Shown piece after piece: positions 34,661 through 44,053 of a DNA stretch of 64,000 nucleotides (position 1 is its first letter; each line of letters opens with the position of its first letter). The DNA is taken from positions 1 through 64,000 of the forward strand of contig CBDBQB010000032.1 in assembly GCA_965209105.1 (NCBI GenBank), in the 5' to 3' direction. Origin of the DNA: JAAELZ01 sp965209105. Lineage in GTDB: Bacteria > Pseudomonadota > Gammaproteobacteria > Arenicellales > Poriferihabitantaceae. Made by a program: the position numbers and the translations under genes. A model generated the notes under the pieces. That model saw nothing but the letters and a program-made list of their open reading frames with translations. It had not been told where the DNA came from and searched no databases.

Positions 34661-35956
34661 ATGTCAAACCTTAGCCCCCCAAACTTCACGACCGCTCGTA
34701 AACCTATCATCAAGATATGTGGTTTGATTTTTGCACTCTCCTTCTTAAATGCCTGCGTGAGCAACTCCAACAACCGAATTATTCTCGGTGATTTGTATGA
34801 TGACACCATGGATGCCTATGAGAAAAAAGAGTACCTTACTGCCGAGCAAGGTTTAAATATGCTCTCCAATCGAGTTCCGCAGGATACGCTGGTTTGGTTT
34901 AGGCTGGGCAATATCTACGCGCGAACAGATCGCCCTGCCTTGGCCATCAATGCGTACGAAGAGGCCTTGCTTAGAGAGCCTAGCCACCCCAAGCCTTGGC
35001 ACAACAAGGGCATGATCGAGCTGTATACCGCGATGTTCACCTTTAGCGATATGTTGTTACATATCGAGAAGGATAATGTTTTTTATACCCGCGCTGATTA
35101 CATTAGAAATGCCATCGCAAAATTAATAGAAGCTGATTTTGAAACGGCGCCCTCACCGATGACGAAATGCTGGGAGCGCCAAAGCGACCCCAGTAATCCA
35201 TCCCCTGAGCCAGACCATCTAGTCTTAAACCCCGAAGATGATGCCGCTGAAAAAGTGGCCTGTAAAGATCTCAATGTATCGTATCTTCCGATACCACCAG
35301 CAGTGCCTGCAATGAAAGAAATGATAGAGAGTAAAGCACCGGAGACTAGCGAGCCGGACATGCCTAGCATCACAGACACAACAAGCGTCTCTGATATGGC
35401 TAAAAAAGAGATGGATGAGATGGATGTTAAGCCTGCGACGGAAGATTTTCCAGCAGACGCCGCCCTTGAGATGCCCGACTCGCTGGACAGCACGCCGCCA
35501 ATGGAATCAGAAGATACGGAAAAACCCGCATTAGCAACCACCAATATGCAAATTCTTTCTGATGCTGAGACAAATCAAGCTGCCCAGAAAATGGCAAAAC
35601 TTGAAAAACCAGCAGTTGAATCAGAAACTACAGCCGTAGCGTCTGCAGAAATAGCCCCCGTTGAACTCGTATCACACGAAATTAAGTTTAACTTCATGAG
35701 CTCGGAACTGACTGAAGACGGCGCCCTACTTTTAAAGGCGCACGAAGAACAACTTTTATCCGCTCAGCGTATCGAGATTCAAGGCGTCACCGGCAACAAT
35801 GGCCCAAGTGAATATAATCAAACCTTAGCCGCTGAACGTGTCGCCAGTATTCGTGCCCAACTCATCGCGCAAGGAATTGACGAAAATAGAATCGATACCG
35901 TTGAGTGGAACCCTGATCAGCCGGGCTATAAAGCTATCTTGACGCTGCATCCCTAG
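34661..35956 (+). CDS. TPR and OmpA-like lipoprotein (TadD-type)
   Basis: This 431-aa protein has a signal peptide and lipobox (FLNAC, Cys at about residue 27), two or three TPR units (about 45-120; NIYARTDRPALAINAYEEAL, HPKPWHNKGMIELY), a Ser/Glu/Met-rich low-complexity middle (about 205-330) and a C-terminal OmpA-like fold (about 343-431; SSELTEDGALLLKAHEEQL and AAERVASIRAQLIAQGIDE). The TPR part resembles TadD, a pilotin-type outer-membrane lipoprotein for the secretin. The OmpA-like end would tie it to peptidoglycan. The fusion is not standard for Tad loci. Confidence 0.8.
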   Translation: MSNLSPPNFTTARKPIIKICGLIFALSFLNACVSNSNNRIILGDLYDDTMDAYEKKEYLTAEQGLNMLSNRVPQDTLVWFRLGNIYARTDRPALAINAYEEALLREPSHPKPWHNKGMIELYTAMFTFSDMLLHIEKDNVFYTRADYIRNAIAKLIEADFETAPSPMTKCWERQSDPSNPSPEPDHLVLNPEDDAAEKVACKDLNVSYLPIPPAVPAMKEMIESKAPETSEPDMPSITDTTSVSDMAKKEMDEMDVKPATEDFPADAALEMPDSLDSTPPMESEDTEKPALATTNMQILSDAETNQAAQKMAKLEKPAVESETTAVASAEIAPVELVSHEIKFNFMSSELTEDGALLLKAHEEQLLSAQRIEIQGVTGNNGPSEYNQTLAAERVASIRAQLIAQGIDENRIDTVEWNPDQPGYKAILTLHP

Positions 35957-35977
35957 ACGGTTACAAAGGTTTTCTGA

Positions 35978-36700
35978 TTGACGAATATTGCTATATCAAT
36001 CATGCCTCGCGCTCTAAAATCATGGCGTCAGCAATCCGGACAGGGCATGGTCGAAATGCTGATCGTTTTTCCAATACTGATCATGATGGTATTCGGCATT
36101 CTACAATTGGCTTTGGTTTACCATGCCAAGGAAACCCTCAACTACGCGACCTTCCTTGCCGCAAGAAATGGTGCGCTCAATCAGGGCAGTTATGAATCCG
36201 TGGTCCGTGGATTAAGCAACGGCCTCGCGCCTTTATATACCCATCAAACAACCCCTGATGCAGTGATGGCCGGACGACAAAAAATTCGCGATGATATCGA
36301 TAATGGTTTTGCTTGTATTCGACGCCTAAATCCAACCGTTGCGGTGTTCGACGAAGACTACATTATTGAGGAAGACGGACAGTTCGTTGTACCCAACGAC
36401 AATCTAATCTTCAGGAACCCCTCTTATGATGGGGCGATAAACGTCCATGATGCCAACCTATTGAAAATTGAAGTCACGTATTGCCATACGCTCATCGTGC
36501 CTTTTGTTAATCGGATTATTACAGGCGTACACCCCAAGGTGATCGGTGTCGTCACCTTAGGTGCGCCGGAGACGCCTGATGCGGGGGCATTCAGGCAAGC
36601 CTGCTACAACAATAATCGATTGCCCATTGTGTCCGAAGCGATCATCCGGATGCAATCCGCAGCGTTTAACGATACCGCCTTTGCCACAGACTGTAGCTGA
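35978..36700 (+). CDS. TadE-family pseudopilin
   Basis: This 240-aa protein has the clear TadE start SGQGMVEMLIVFPILIMMVF with Glu at +5, followed by the family's HAKETLNYATFLAARNGALN. The mature domain has two cysteine-containing segments near the C-terminus. The start is a TTG with AAAGG upstream; an ATG at codon 9 is an alternative. It is the last gene of the Tad locus, convergent with the next lipoprotein gene 5 bp away. Confidence 0.8.
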   Translation: MTNIAISIMPRALKSWRQQSGQGMVEMLIVFPILIMMVFGILQLALVYHAKETLNYATFLAARNGALNQGSYESVVRGLSNGLAPLYTHQTTPDAVMAGRQKIRDDIDNGFACIRRLNPTVAVFDEDYIIEEDGQFVVPNDNLIFRNPSYDGAINVHDANLLKIEVTYCHTLIVPFVNRIITGVHPKVIGVVTLGAPETPDAGAFRQACYNNNRLPIVSEAIIRMQSAAFNDTAFATDCS

Positions 36701-36705
36701 TTTTT

Positions 36706-37227
36706 TTACTGACGTTGAATATTCATTGCGCCGCTATCCGCGACCAATTCATCGACCACTTCGCCACCGCTAGTTTCCGTACCGCCAGATACTGTCGTGG
36801 TGGTTTCTGTGGGACCTGGCGTACCATCAGCATTCTCAAGCACCTTAGTCTCTGTACTTGTTTCCGAGGTGTCTGTGGTGATGATAGGCGAGACAAATGA
36901 ACAGGTGACTTCTGAGGTAAATTTCCCAATTATCCAGCCCCCACTGATCGTGCCTTGGAACACAATCGCAGCACCGCCGGTAATCGTAAATTCGAGATGA
37001 ACATTGTTTGCATCAATGCGGCTGGCCTCACTATTGATGGTTGCACCGGTATAGCAATCTCGCGCTGAAAAATTCACCACACCCGTGATGATTTGCCGCC
37101 CTTCTTGTTGGTTCTGTACTATGACTTTATTTTGCTGCGCAATGGTCATTCTAATTCCTACACCCCCCACATATCTAGAGTATAAGGTTCCGGCCCATGT
37201 GCCGGTCAGATCAAAATTGCTGCCCAC
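36706..37227 (-). CDS. Putative lipoprotein, signal sequence out of frame by one base
   Basis: The body (173 aa from a GTG at 37227) contains FDLTGTWAGTLYSRYVGG, a lipocalin-like start, and a Thr/Glu-rich end. Upstream in the same frame, ATLGC (a good lipobox) is preceded directly by a TAG stop. In the next frame an ATG at 37309 begins MKKIALILALSLG, a classic signal-peptide start. Removing one G in TTAGGCC (about 37271-37273) would join them into a normal lipoprotein. So this is a single-base frameshift, or a read error. No family is recognised. Confidence 0.55.
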   Translation of the reverse strand: MGSNFDLTGTWAGTLYSRYVGGVGIRMTIAQQNKVIVQNQQEGRQIITGVVNFSARDCYTGATINSEASRIDANNVHLEFTITGGAAIVFQGTISGGWIIGKFTSEVTCSFVSPIITTDTSETSTETKVLENADGTPGPTETTTTVSGGTETSGGEVVDELVADSGAMNIQRQ

Positions 37228-37309
37228 CCCAGATTCGCTAGAAATGGATTCAGTATCGCAGCCGAGTGTGGCCTAAACTCAATGCAAGGATTAGCGCTAT
37301 TTTTTTCAT

Positions 37310-37664
37310 AATTTTACCGCTTAACAAGTGGTTTATTTTCAGCACATCGTTCGGAGCGAGCTCTAGCGACAATCTTTACTAGCGTCTCGATATTTTATTG
37401 AAAACTCCGCCTACCAGTATTTTATACCATATCCCCGTACTGATGGAAACGCTAATCAATGCGCAAAGCAATTCCAAAGCTTATTGAGACAAAGGATTAG
37501 TCAAAATACTTCTCACAAACTTTGCGAGACTGAAGAAGATTGCTTTTGAGGAAAAATAGTAATTATTATAAACTTACGATACATAAGAATAGGGTGAACG
37601 GACACGGTAACCTTCTAGTCTGAGCATTCAGTAGTAGTGTCTCAATTTACTAAAGATTACATAA
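37310..37664. other. Intergenic gap before the RHS locus
   Basis: I see no gene, repeat or clear promoter in this AT-rich 355-bp stretch. It marks a drop in GC relative to the Tad locus, in line with an accessory RHS region beginning here. Confidence 0.4.
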
Positions 37665-38000
37665 ATGGATGAATTGGATATGTTTGAACCCAAAACCAAA
37701 ACTGAGTTAGAAAATATTACGCATAAAACGTCTGTTTTTACACAACGACTATTCTTTGTAGCTCTAATGATCTGTTTTGTAAATGTTCAAGCTCAGACAT
37801 ACACTGAGAAATATTTCTATGACAATGATGCACGGTTAGTCAGATCGGAATATAGCGAGCAGCTATATAAAGGAATGGAATATACTTTTGATGTGTCTGA
37901 TAATATTTTGAAATATAAGTACCCCGTTCTACCCGCGCCTCCGCCACCACCGTACGGATTAGTACTACCTAGTATTTTACTTTTATTGCTAAACGATTAA
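37665..38000 (+). CDS. Small exported YD-repeat-like protein
   Basis: This 111-aa protein has a signal peptide (RLFFVALMICFVNVQA, cleavage about residue 44) and a short mature part containing YFYDNDARLVRSEY and YTFDVSDNILKY, which match the YD-repeat pattern of RHS proteins. It ends in a proline run and a hydrophobic tail (LVLPSILLLLL). It may be a leader companion of the large RHS gene 11 bp downstream or a fragment of an older one. The function is not known. Confidence 0.55.
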   Translation: MDELDMFEPKTKTELENITHKTSVFTQRLFFVALMICFVNVQAQTYTEKYFYDNDARLVRSEYSEQLYKGMEYTFDVSDNILKYKYPVLPAPPPPPYGLVLPSILLLLLND

Positions 38001-38011
38001 GAGGGCATTGG

Positions 38012-40855
38012 ATGCTAAATATATTTACAATTTTTTTGGTTTTGAGTTTTGCGAGTTCTGCATATAGTATTGAACTAGTAGATTCATCAGGCTCGGCAAA
38101 AGACCTACTTCAAACTAAATTGTCGGGGGATTCCATTCCGCTTGATACTACTCCACTTGTCGAAGACATCATCGCTAGCGGCCAACTTGGTGGCCCTCTT
38201 TTTCCTTCGGTACCTACGTCCGTAGCTTTTTCACCATCAAATAATAACGGCAACGGCAGCAATGACTTTTCAACTCAAAACTTTCTTTTTGCTCAAGCAA
38301 TGAATGCATGGAATGACCACCATTATGATGATGCGGTTCAGTTGATGGGTGAGTATGTGACAGCATATCCGAAGGGGGTGTGGACAGCGGAAGCAGTACT
38401 GCATCAAGGATGTGAAGCACGGTTTAATGGCCGGTATACTGAAGCGAATAGCTTATTTAATCGCGTTATAGACCAATATCAGGATAGCGACTTCGTTGGT
38501 GCTCGTCTAGTTGCCGACAAGGCACTTTCACGACAGGCTGTTCTCGAAGTAATGCGTAATCAACCAACCCAAGCATTAGAGCTATTTACAAAATTATCGA
38601 AGGAAGCGTTAGATTGGCGATTACGCACTTATGCTTCTAACTGGATACGCGGTTTATCTGGTTTTCGAAAAAATAATTTGGCCCTCGCTGATTGTGGAAC
38701 TCAAGCACTTGCTCAAGTTTTACAAATAAAAGGCCGGTCAGACGCTATTGCTTCCGTACTATCGAACAAGCCTAAGTCGATATCTGGCTTCAGCTTACAA
38801 GAACTTAAAATGATGGCCGCGTCTGTTGACCTTAAAGTAGCAGCCATCGAACTTGATAATATCGATCAACTTCAAAAGGTGCCACTTCCCGCTATTGCAC
38901 AGGTTAAGTCAGGGAATGATTACGGACACTACTGGTTAGTTGAATCTGCAAAAGCGGACCAAGTTATTCTCTACGACGCTCAAGCCAAGCGACGATTCAT
39001 ACAAACCAATGATGAATTTTCTAAGGAATGGCAAAAAAAACTTCTGGTGTTTACCGACGAAGTTGAAGTAGGCCGCATACTTGATCAGACTGAAGCTCAA
39101 TCTGTTTTTGGGGCTTGCTGTGGGTTACAACGTCCCGAAGCTGGATTAGGACCGCCTGATCAGTTATTTGGGCTGCCGGGAGGAATTAATTCCGAAGCTG
39201 AGTGTTCTAGCTCGCCCTGCGCGATGGGCGAACCGATATGGGAAGTAAACCCGCTGACACTAAATTTTTATATGTCGGACATCCCGTTGTGGTATGAGCC
39301 TGCTTACGGTCCTAGCGTTGCTATTCGTTTGGCGTATAACTCCCAGTCAGCCATTTCTTTTAGAAATGATGTGGGAAATAAGTGGCAACTAAATTATGGT
39401 TCTTATCTAGTCGTTGATCCGGGCACAGGGGTGACTATTTTTATGCCTAGCGGCCGTCGCGATGTGTTTATAGAAAACGGCAGTAGTTACGACCCACCAA
39501 CTAATTCTAATTTGATCCTTGTCAAGGTAGACCCGACGACATACCAGCTGAAATGGCGAGATGGCTCAACATGGGAATACACCTCGCCAGCAGGTACCCA
39601 ACAGGTTTATCTGACGAAGATAACTGATATTTATGGACACGACTTACAATTTGAGTATGCGGCTGACCATATCACTCGCATTCTTGACGCGGAAAACAAA
39701 ATCACTACTTTTACCTATAGTGCGGCTGATAAGATTACTAGCATAACTGGCCCATATGGCCGTAGCGCTAATATGACCTACAACACGGAAGGAGATCTGC
39801 TATCGATTCAAGATATGGGCGCGTACACTACCCAATTTGAATACGATTCTGACAAGTACGTAAGTAAAATTACCACAGGTCATGGGACTTGGAACATTTA
39901 TACAGAACCAGCAGACGGAATAAATAACGCTTTTGATAAGTATCCCGCTCCCGGAAACCCTATGTGGGAGAATTATCGGGTTACAATTACCAATCCAGAT
40001 GATCGAAAAGAAGAATATTATTGGGACGGGTTTTCAGCAGATAGTTGGTACGTTAGCCCCGATCATTATATCGACTATATAAGCTCGTCCAATAATAATC
40101 GTTCTATTAACGTCCCAAAAATAGAATACGACTCTGTCATTGTAAATGGACAAACTAGGCTAGAGTATATTTCTCTTCCTGAGGCCGGGAAAACGAATTA
40201 TAGCTATGATTCACAGGGGCGATTAAGCAAATACGAGCCTCCAAATAATCTGGACGAAACTTACGAATGGGATATCGACAATAATTTAAAGAAGGTTACT
40301 TTAAGTACCAGCAAAAGTGTGAATTATGCATACAACGCATATGGAGATATTACACAAGTAAGCAATGATTACAGCACATTGGATGTCAACTACGATATTC
40401 AACGAAATCCAACGACGATTGATGATTCTCGAAAAGGCATATTTACATATAGTTATAACACGCATGGACAGATAACCAACCATAGTGCTCCTTCAGGAGC
40501 TGATTTTAGCTATATTTATAATGGAGATGATCAACTAGATCATATTTCACTCAACAATATATCGCTCTATGAGTATGAGTACGACTCTAAAAAGCGCCTG
40601 AGCAAAATCACTGATAGTGCAAGCAGGATATATCGATACGCCTACGACGATCTTGATAGGCTGGTGACGTTTACTTATCCCGACGGCAATACAAAAACAT
40701 ACAACTATGGTAACGCCCCGAATGTTCTCACCAGCTTTACAGATCGAGCTTTCCAAAGCTGGCATTATAGCTACGATTCGCAAAGGCGATTAACAGGCTT
40801 ATTAAAACCTAGTGGACAAACTTTGGGATTTGATTATGCCAACAATGGCGATTGA
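38012..40855 (+). pseudogene. RHS/YD-repeat protein, N-terminal part (split by IS insertion)
   Basis: This is the first 947 codons of an RHS gene. A signal peptide (FLVLSFASSAYS) is followed by TPR-like helices (about 90-215). Then comes a C39-peptidase-like papain-fold domain with a Cys-His-Asp set (C228 in DCGTQALAQV, H306 in GHYWLVES, D322 in ILYDAQ). After about residue 405 come the RHS head domain (SDIPLWYEPAYGPSVAIRLA) and YD repeats (such as YTYDSQ-type units). The stop is created by the IS. Deleting the IS and one copy of its GAT duplication joins this frame exactly to the second part, restoring a 1514-aa protein. Confidence 0.88.
40850..40852 (+). repeat. Target-site duplication GAT (left copy)
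   Basis: GAT precedes the IS left end and recurs at 42120-42122 after the right end. It is the Asp codon of the interrupted RHS gene, and 3 bp is the usual duplication size for many IS3-family elements. Confidence 0.75.
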
Positions 40856-40940
40856 AGTGGACCCCATGATTAGGACAGGTCGCAGGCCAAAATAAGGAGT
40901 TATTTTCTGTTTTATAATTGTTCAAAACGAGGAACAGAAA

Positions 40941-41222
40941 ATGAGTAGAAAACGTAGAAATCATTCGCCACAATTCAAAGCCAAAGTTGCTCTAGCAGCA
41001 ATCAAAGGAGATGAAACATTGAGCAATCTTGCTAGCCGTTATGACATCAGTGCGAACTTGATCGTCAAGTGGAAGAAGCAATTGCTTGATAGCTCATCTG
41101 AAGTCTTTGCTTCAGGCACAGGCTTGGCTCCAGATCGAGAATCAGAGATTAAATCCTTGCAGGCAAAGATCGGTGAGATCACCATGGAAAACGATTTTTT
41201 GTCCAAAGCGCTCGGTCGATAA
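40941..41222 (+). CDS. IS3-family transposase OrfA
   Basis: This 93-aa protein has a helix-turn-helix N-terminus of the HTH_Tnp_1 type (RRNHSPQFKAKVALAAIKGD; LASRYDISANLIVKWKKQLL) and a leucine-zipper-like end (IKSLQAKIGEITMENDFL). It binds the IS ends. Near its end a slippery TTTTTTG permits a -1 shift into orfB to make the OrfAB transposase. Confidence 0.92.
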   Translation: MSRKRRNHSPQFKAKVALAAIKGDETLSNLASRYDISANLIVKWKKQLLDSSSEVFASGTGLAPDRESEIKSLQAKIGEITMENDFLSKALGR

Positions 41223-41236
41223 ACAGGCCCGAGCGC
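41195..41236 (+). other. Programmed -1 frameshift signal in the IS
   Basis: The heptamer T TTT TTG (41195-41201) is in the orfA frame, and 6 nt later a perfect 8-bp stem GCGCTCGG (41208-41215) pairs with CCGAGCGC (41229-41236). The orfB frame is open through this region in the -1 frame. This is the expected arrangement for OrfAB fusion in IS3 elements. Confidence 0.8.
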
Positions 41237-41242
41237 AAAGCA

Positions 41243-42067
41243 ATGATTAATAAAAGCAATAAATTATCGTTAGTTCGCCAGTGTAAGCTGTTGGATATTC
41301 ATCGGTCTAGTGTCTATTACAAGCCCACACTAGATACTGACGATGACCTGGAACTCATGCATCTGATAGACCGCATTCATCTCAATCGGCCCTTTCTCGG
41401 CAGCAGACGTATTCGGGATGTCTTGCAAGATGTAGGCCACCGAGTTGACCGTAAGCATGTGCAGCGTTTAATGCGTAAGATGGGCATTAAAGCCATCTAT
41501 CCTAAGCCTAACACCAGCAAGAAGAAGGCTGGGCACAAGATTTATCCTTACCTGTTACGAGGGTTAACTATTAATCGTCCTAACCAAGCTTGGGCTACCG
41601 ACATCACGTATATTCCGATGCCTAAGGGCTTTGCTTATCTTACCGTTGTGATGGACTGGTATTCACGCAAAATACTGTCGTGGCGGCTTAGCAACAGCAT
41701 GGATAGTGCATTCTGCGTAGACGCTCTGGAAGAGGCTCTGCATTACCACGGCAAGCCTGAAATCTTTAACAGCGACCAAGGTGCGCAATTTACCAGCGAG
41801 GCGTTTACGGGTGTTCTCAAAGCGAATAACATTCGTATCAGCATGGATGGTAAAGGCGCTTGGCGTGACAATGTGTTTGTTGAACGCTTATGGCGCAGTG
41901 TTAAATATGAAGAAGTTTATCTACAAGCCTACCAATCGATGAAAGAGGCAAAAGACGGTATTGGCGCCTGGATAAACTATTACAACCAAGAACGTAAACA
42001 TCAAACCTTGGGCATGGTGCCTGACATGATGTATGATCCATATCGCAGCCTGAAATTGGCTGCATAA
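41243..42067 (+). CDS. IS3-family transposase OrfB (DDE integrase domain)
   Basis: This 274-aa catalytic part of the transposase has an HTH_21 region (HRSSVYYKP; RIHLNRPFLGSRRIRDVL) and the rve core with the DDE residues: ATDITYI, NSDQGAQFTS, and the Glu in DNVFVERLWRSVKYEE. It ends ERKHQTLGMVPDMMYDP. It can be made alone from the ATG at 41243, but the functional transposase is most likely the -1 frameshift fusion with OrfA. It is complete, with no inactivating change seen. Confidence 0.93.
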   Translation: MINKSNKLSLVRQCKLLDIHRSSVYYKPTLDTDDDLELMHLIDRIHLNRPFLGSRRIRDVLQDVGHRVDRKHVQRLMRKMGIKAIYPKPNTSKKKAGHKIYPYLLRGLTINRPNQAWATDITYIPMPKGFAYLTVVMDWYSRKILSWRLSNSMDSAFCVDALEEALHYHGKPEIFNSDQGAQFTSEAFTGVLKANNIRISMDGKGAWRDNVFVERLWRSVKYEEVYLQAYQSMKEAKDGIGAWINYYNQERKHQTLGMVPDMMYDPYRSLKLAA

Positions 42068-42119
42068 TCAGGTGAAAATAACTCCTAAGCTACCTGTCCT
42101 AAAAAGCGGGTCCACTTCT

Positions 42120-43826
42120 GATATTACACTTACCAACGAAATGGGAAATGAGATTGAGTTTGGGTTTAATAATGATCGTCAAATAGACCAGATAACTGAT
42201 CCAAAGAATAAGACCGAAGAACGAAGTTATATTAATGGAAATCTAGATGAGATCGATGATGCTCGTTTTAGTTCTAGAATAGAATTTAATTTTGATCCAG
42301 TGACAGGCTTATCAAGCTCAACTGACTACGTAACTAATGATATCAATACTATTCCGCCGCGTAGCGATGATACTTTTACTCGCGATGCTTGGGGCAGAGT
42401 CATTCAGATAGATGACGATGTAGGTAAAACGACTATTACATACGATTCAAGTAGTAGAGTTCATACAGTTGATGGCCCATGGTCAAGCGATACAATCACG
42501 TACACATATGACAGTCAAAGTCATATAGCAAGTTACGCTGTAGAGAATGGACAACAGGTCGTGCTTACCTACGACAATTTCAATCGTCTAGGAACAATTA
42601 AGCGAGGAAGCCAAAATACCTATCGAATGGAGTATCGCGACCCAACAGATGAACTCAGTAGTATTACCTACCCCAATAACGCAAAGCGTAGTTACGTCTA
42701 TGATTATGTTGGGAGGTTACACACTGTTGACAATCGTACTTCTTCAAATAGCCTGCTTAGTAAAATCGAATATACCTACAATTGGGCTGATCAGATAAAA
42801 CAAATGGATGTCTCTGGTTTGCCCCCAGCAACGATATCCACAAACTCTAGAAGCTACCAATACGATGATGCTGATCAAATAGAGGTCGCGACACAATACG
42901 GAATACCTGAATACGACAGCTCTGGGAATCCAACTTCTGGGAAACTGCCTGGCGGTAACGACTTCGTGGCAAAGTATAATTCAGCTAACCAATTAACAGC
43001 TCTAAGCTGGGGGACAACAGCAACTGACTATCGAATTGAATATACTTATGGATGGGATGACCTGATAGGTGTTATTAAGTATTACACTGACACTTCTCCA
43101 GATAGTAATCCAGCAGACGATAATCTACGTGGAGAAATCCGTTTTATCAGGGACATACATTCAACCAATGTAGTACAAAGACGAAATAGATTTGATGGCG
43201 TAACCGACAATTTTATTTGGTTGCCGAACGATATAAAAACTCATGATCGCCTGTTAGAAAATTACACTGGAACTAGTTCAAGTTCTTCGGAATATCAATT
43301 TCATGATGGCAGGGGTAATATTGTGACAAGGACGAGTCATAATAATCTGGTCTTAGGTAAATATCGGTATGACCCCTATGGGAATATTATAGGAAAAAGT
43401 GGTTCCAGCACTGCTACCGAATATGGCTATCAAAGCAAATACAAATCATCTGAAACAGGTTTGATTGACTTTGGGTATCGACAATATGACCCAAAGTTGT
43501 TGCGCTGGATGAATCGAGACCCGCTTTTATATGGAGATGGTACTAATCGATATAGTTATTTGCATGGCGACCCCATCAATAACATTGACAGAGATGGGCT
43601 ATTCGGTGATTTAGTTTGGGATGGTATTAACGTTGGAACAGGGAGTTACGCTTTTAGCCAGAATATAAATAACGGCCATTATGGGGCGGCGGCAATTGAT
43701 GCTGTGGGTGTCTTAGTTGATCTTGGTGCGGCGGCAATTCCGTTCTTACCAGGCGGAGCGGGTACTTTTATAAAGTCTTGTAGAGCCACACAGAGGATAA
43801 AGACACCACCTGTACAACAGGGTTGA
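42120..43826 (+). pseudogene. RHS/YD-repeat protein, C-terminal part (split by IS insertion)
   Basis: This 568-aa continuation of the RHS protein begins at the right GAT copy (D-I-T-L-T-N) and directly extends the ANNG end of the first part. It holds more YD repeats (YDSSSRVHTVDG, YDNFNRLGTIK) and the conserved RHS core end (KYRYDPYGNIIGKSGS, ETGLIDFGYRQYDPKLLRWM, INNIDRDGLFG), then a variable tip region with hydrophobic Gly/Ala segments. It stops early at a TGA at 43824; the ParB-like tip follows in the +1 frame. A GTG at 42072 inside the IS could give expression of this part alone. Confidence 0.85.
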
Positions 43827-44049
43827 CCCAAGGAACTTAATCCCGACTCAAACCCGAAATGAGATGTCCGGCTCCCAGATCAAAAGACTTACGAGAGACA
43901 TGAAAAAAAATGGCTTTGATCAAACGAAACCAGTCAGTGTGGTTCGAAACCCAAGAGGACGGCTAGAAATACAGGATGGCCACCATAGAACAGCGGCAGC
44001 TAGAAAGGCTGGACTGGATAAAGTCCCCATTAGAGTCTGGGGGAAATAG
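43801..44049 (+). pseudogene. ParB-like nuclease toxin tip of the RHS protein, out of frame
   Basis: In the frame one base off the RHS gene, codons from 43801 read LYNRVDPRNLIPTQTRNEMS then IKRLTRDMKKNGFD, KPVSVVRNPRGRLEIQDGHH and KAGLDKVPIRVW. This is the ParB/sulfiredoxin-like nuclease domain found at the tips of polymorphic toxins, with IQDGHHR as its key motif. The RHS frame runs into a TGA at 43824. One base too many around CCACCTGTACAACAGG would explain the shift. An ATG at 43864 with no obvious ribosome binding site gives a 61-aa fragment. The toxin is probably silent in this copy. Confidence 0.75.
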
Positions 44050-44053
44050 GGCG

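Larger units (their letters stand above)
40853..42119 (+). mobile_element. IS3-family insertion sequence (1267 bp)
   Basis: The element carries orfA and orfB in overlapping frames and imperfect terminal inverted repeats. Left: GAAGTGGACCCC followed by TTAGGACAGGT; right: the complement GAAGTGGACCC with TTAGGACAGGT. Both also share AGGAGTTATTTTC just inside. The GAT target duplication flanks it. Both reading frames are intact, so the element is probably recent and active. A degraded relative of its right end lies at 18290. Confidence 0.9.

Noticed and set aside
43976..44053. Upstream extension of the candidate immunity gene over the toxin
   Set aside because: This part only overlaps the toxin in another frame; the ATG at 44054 directly follows the toxin stop.
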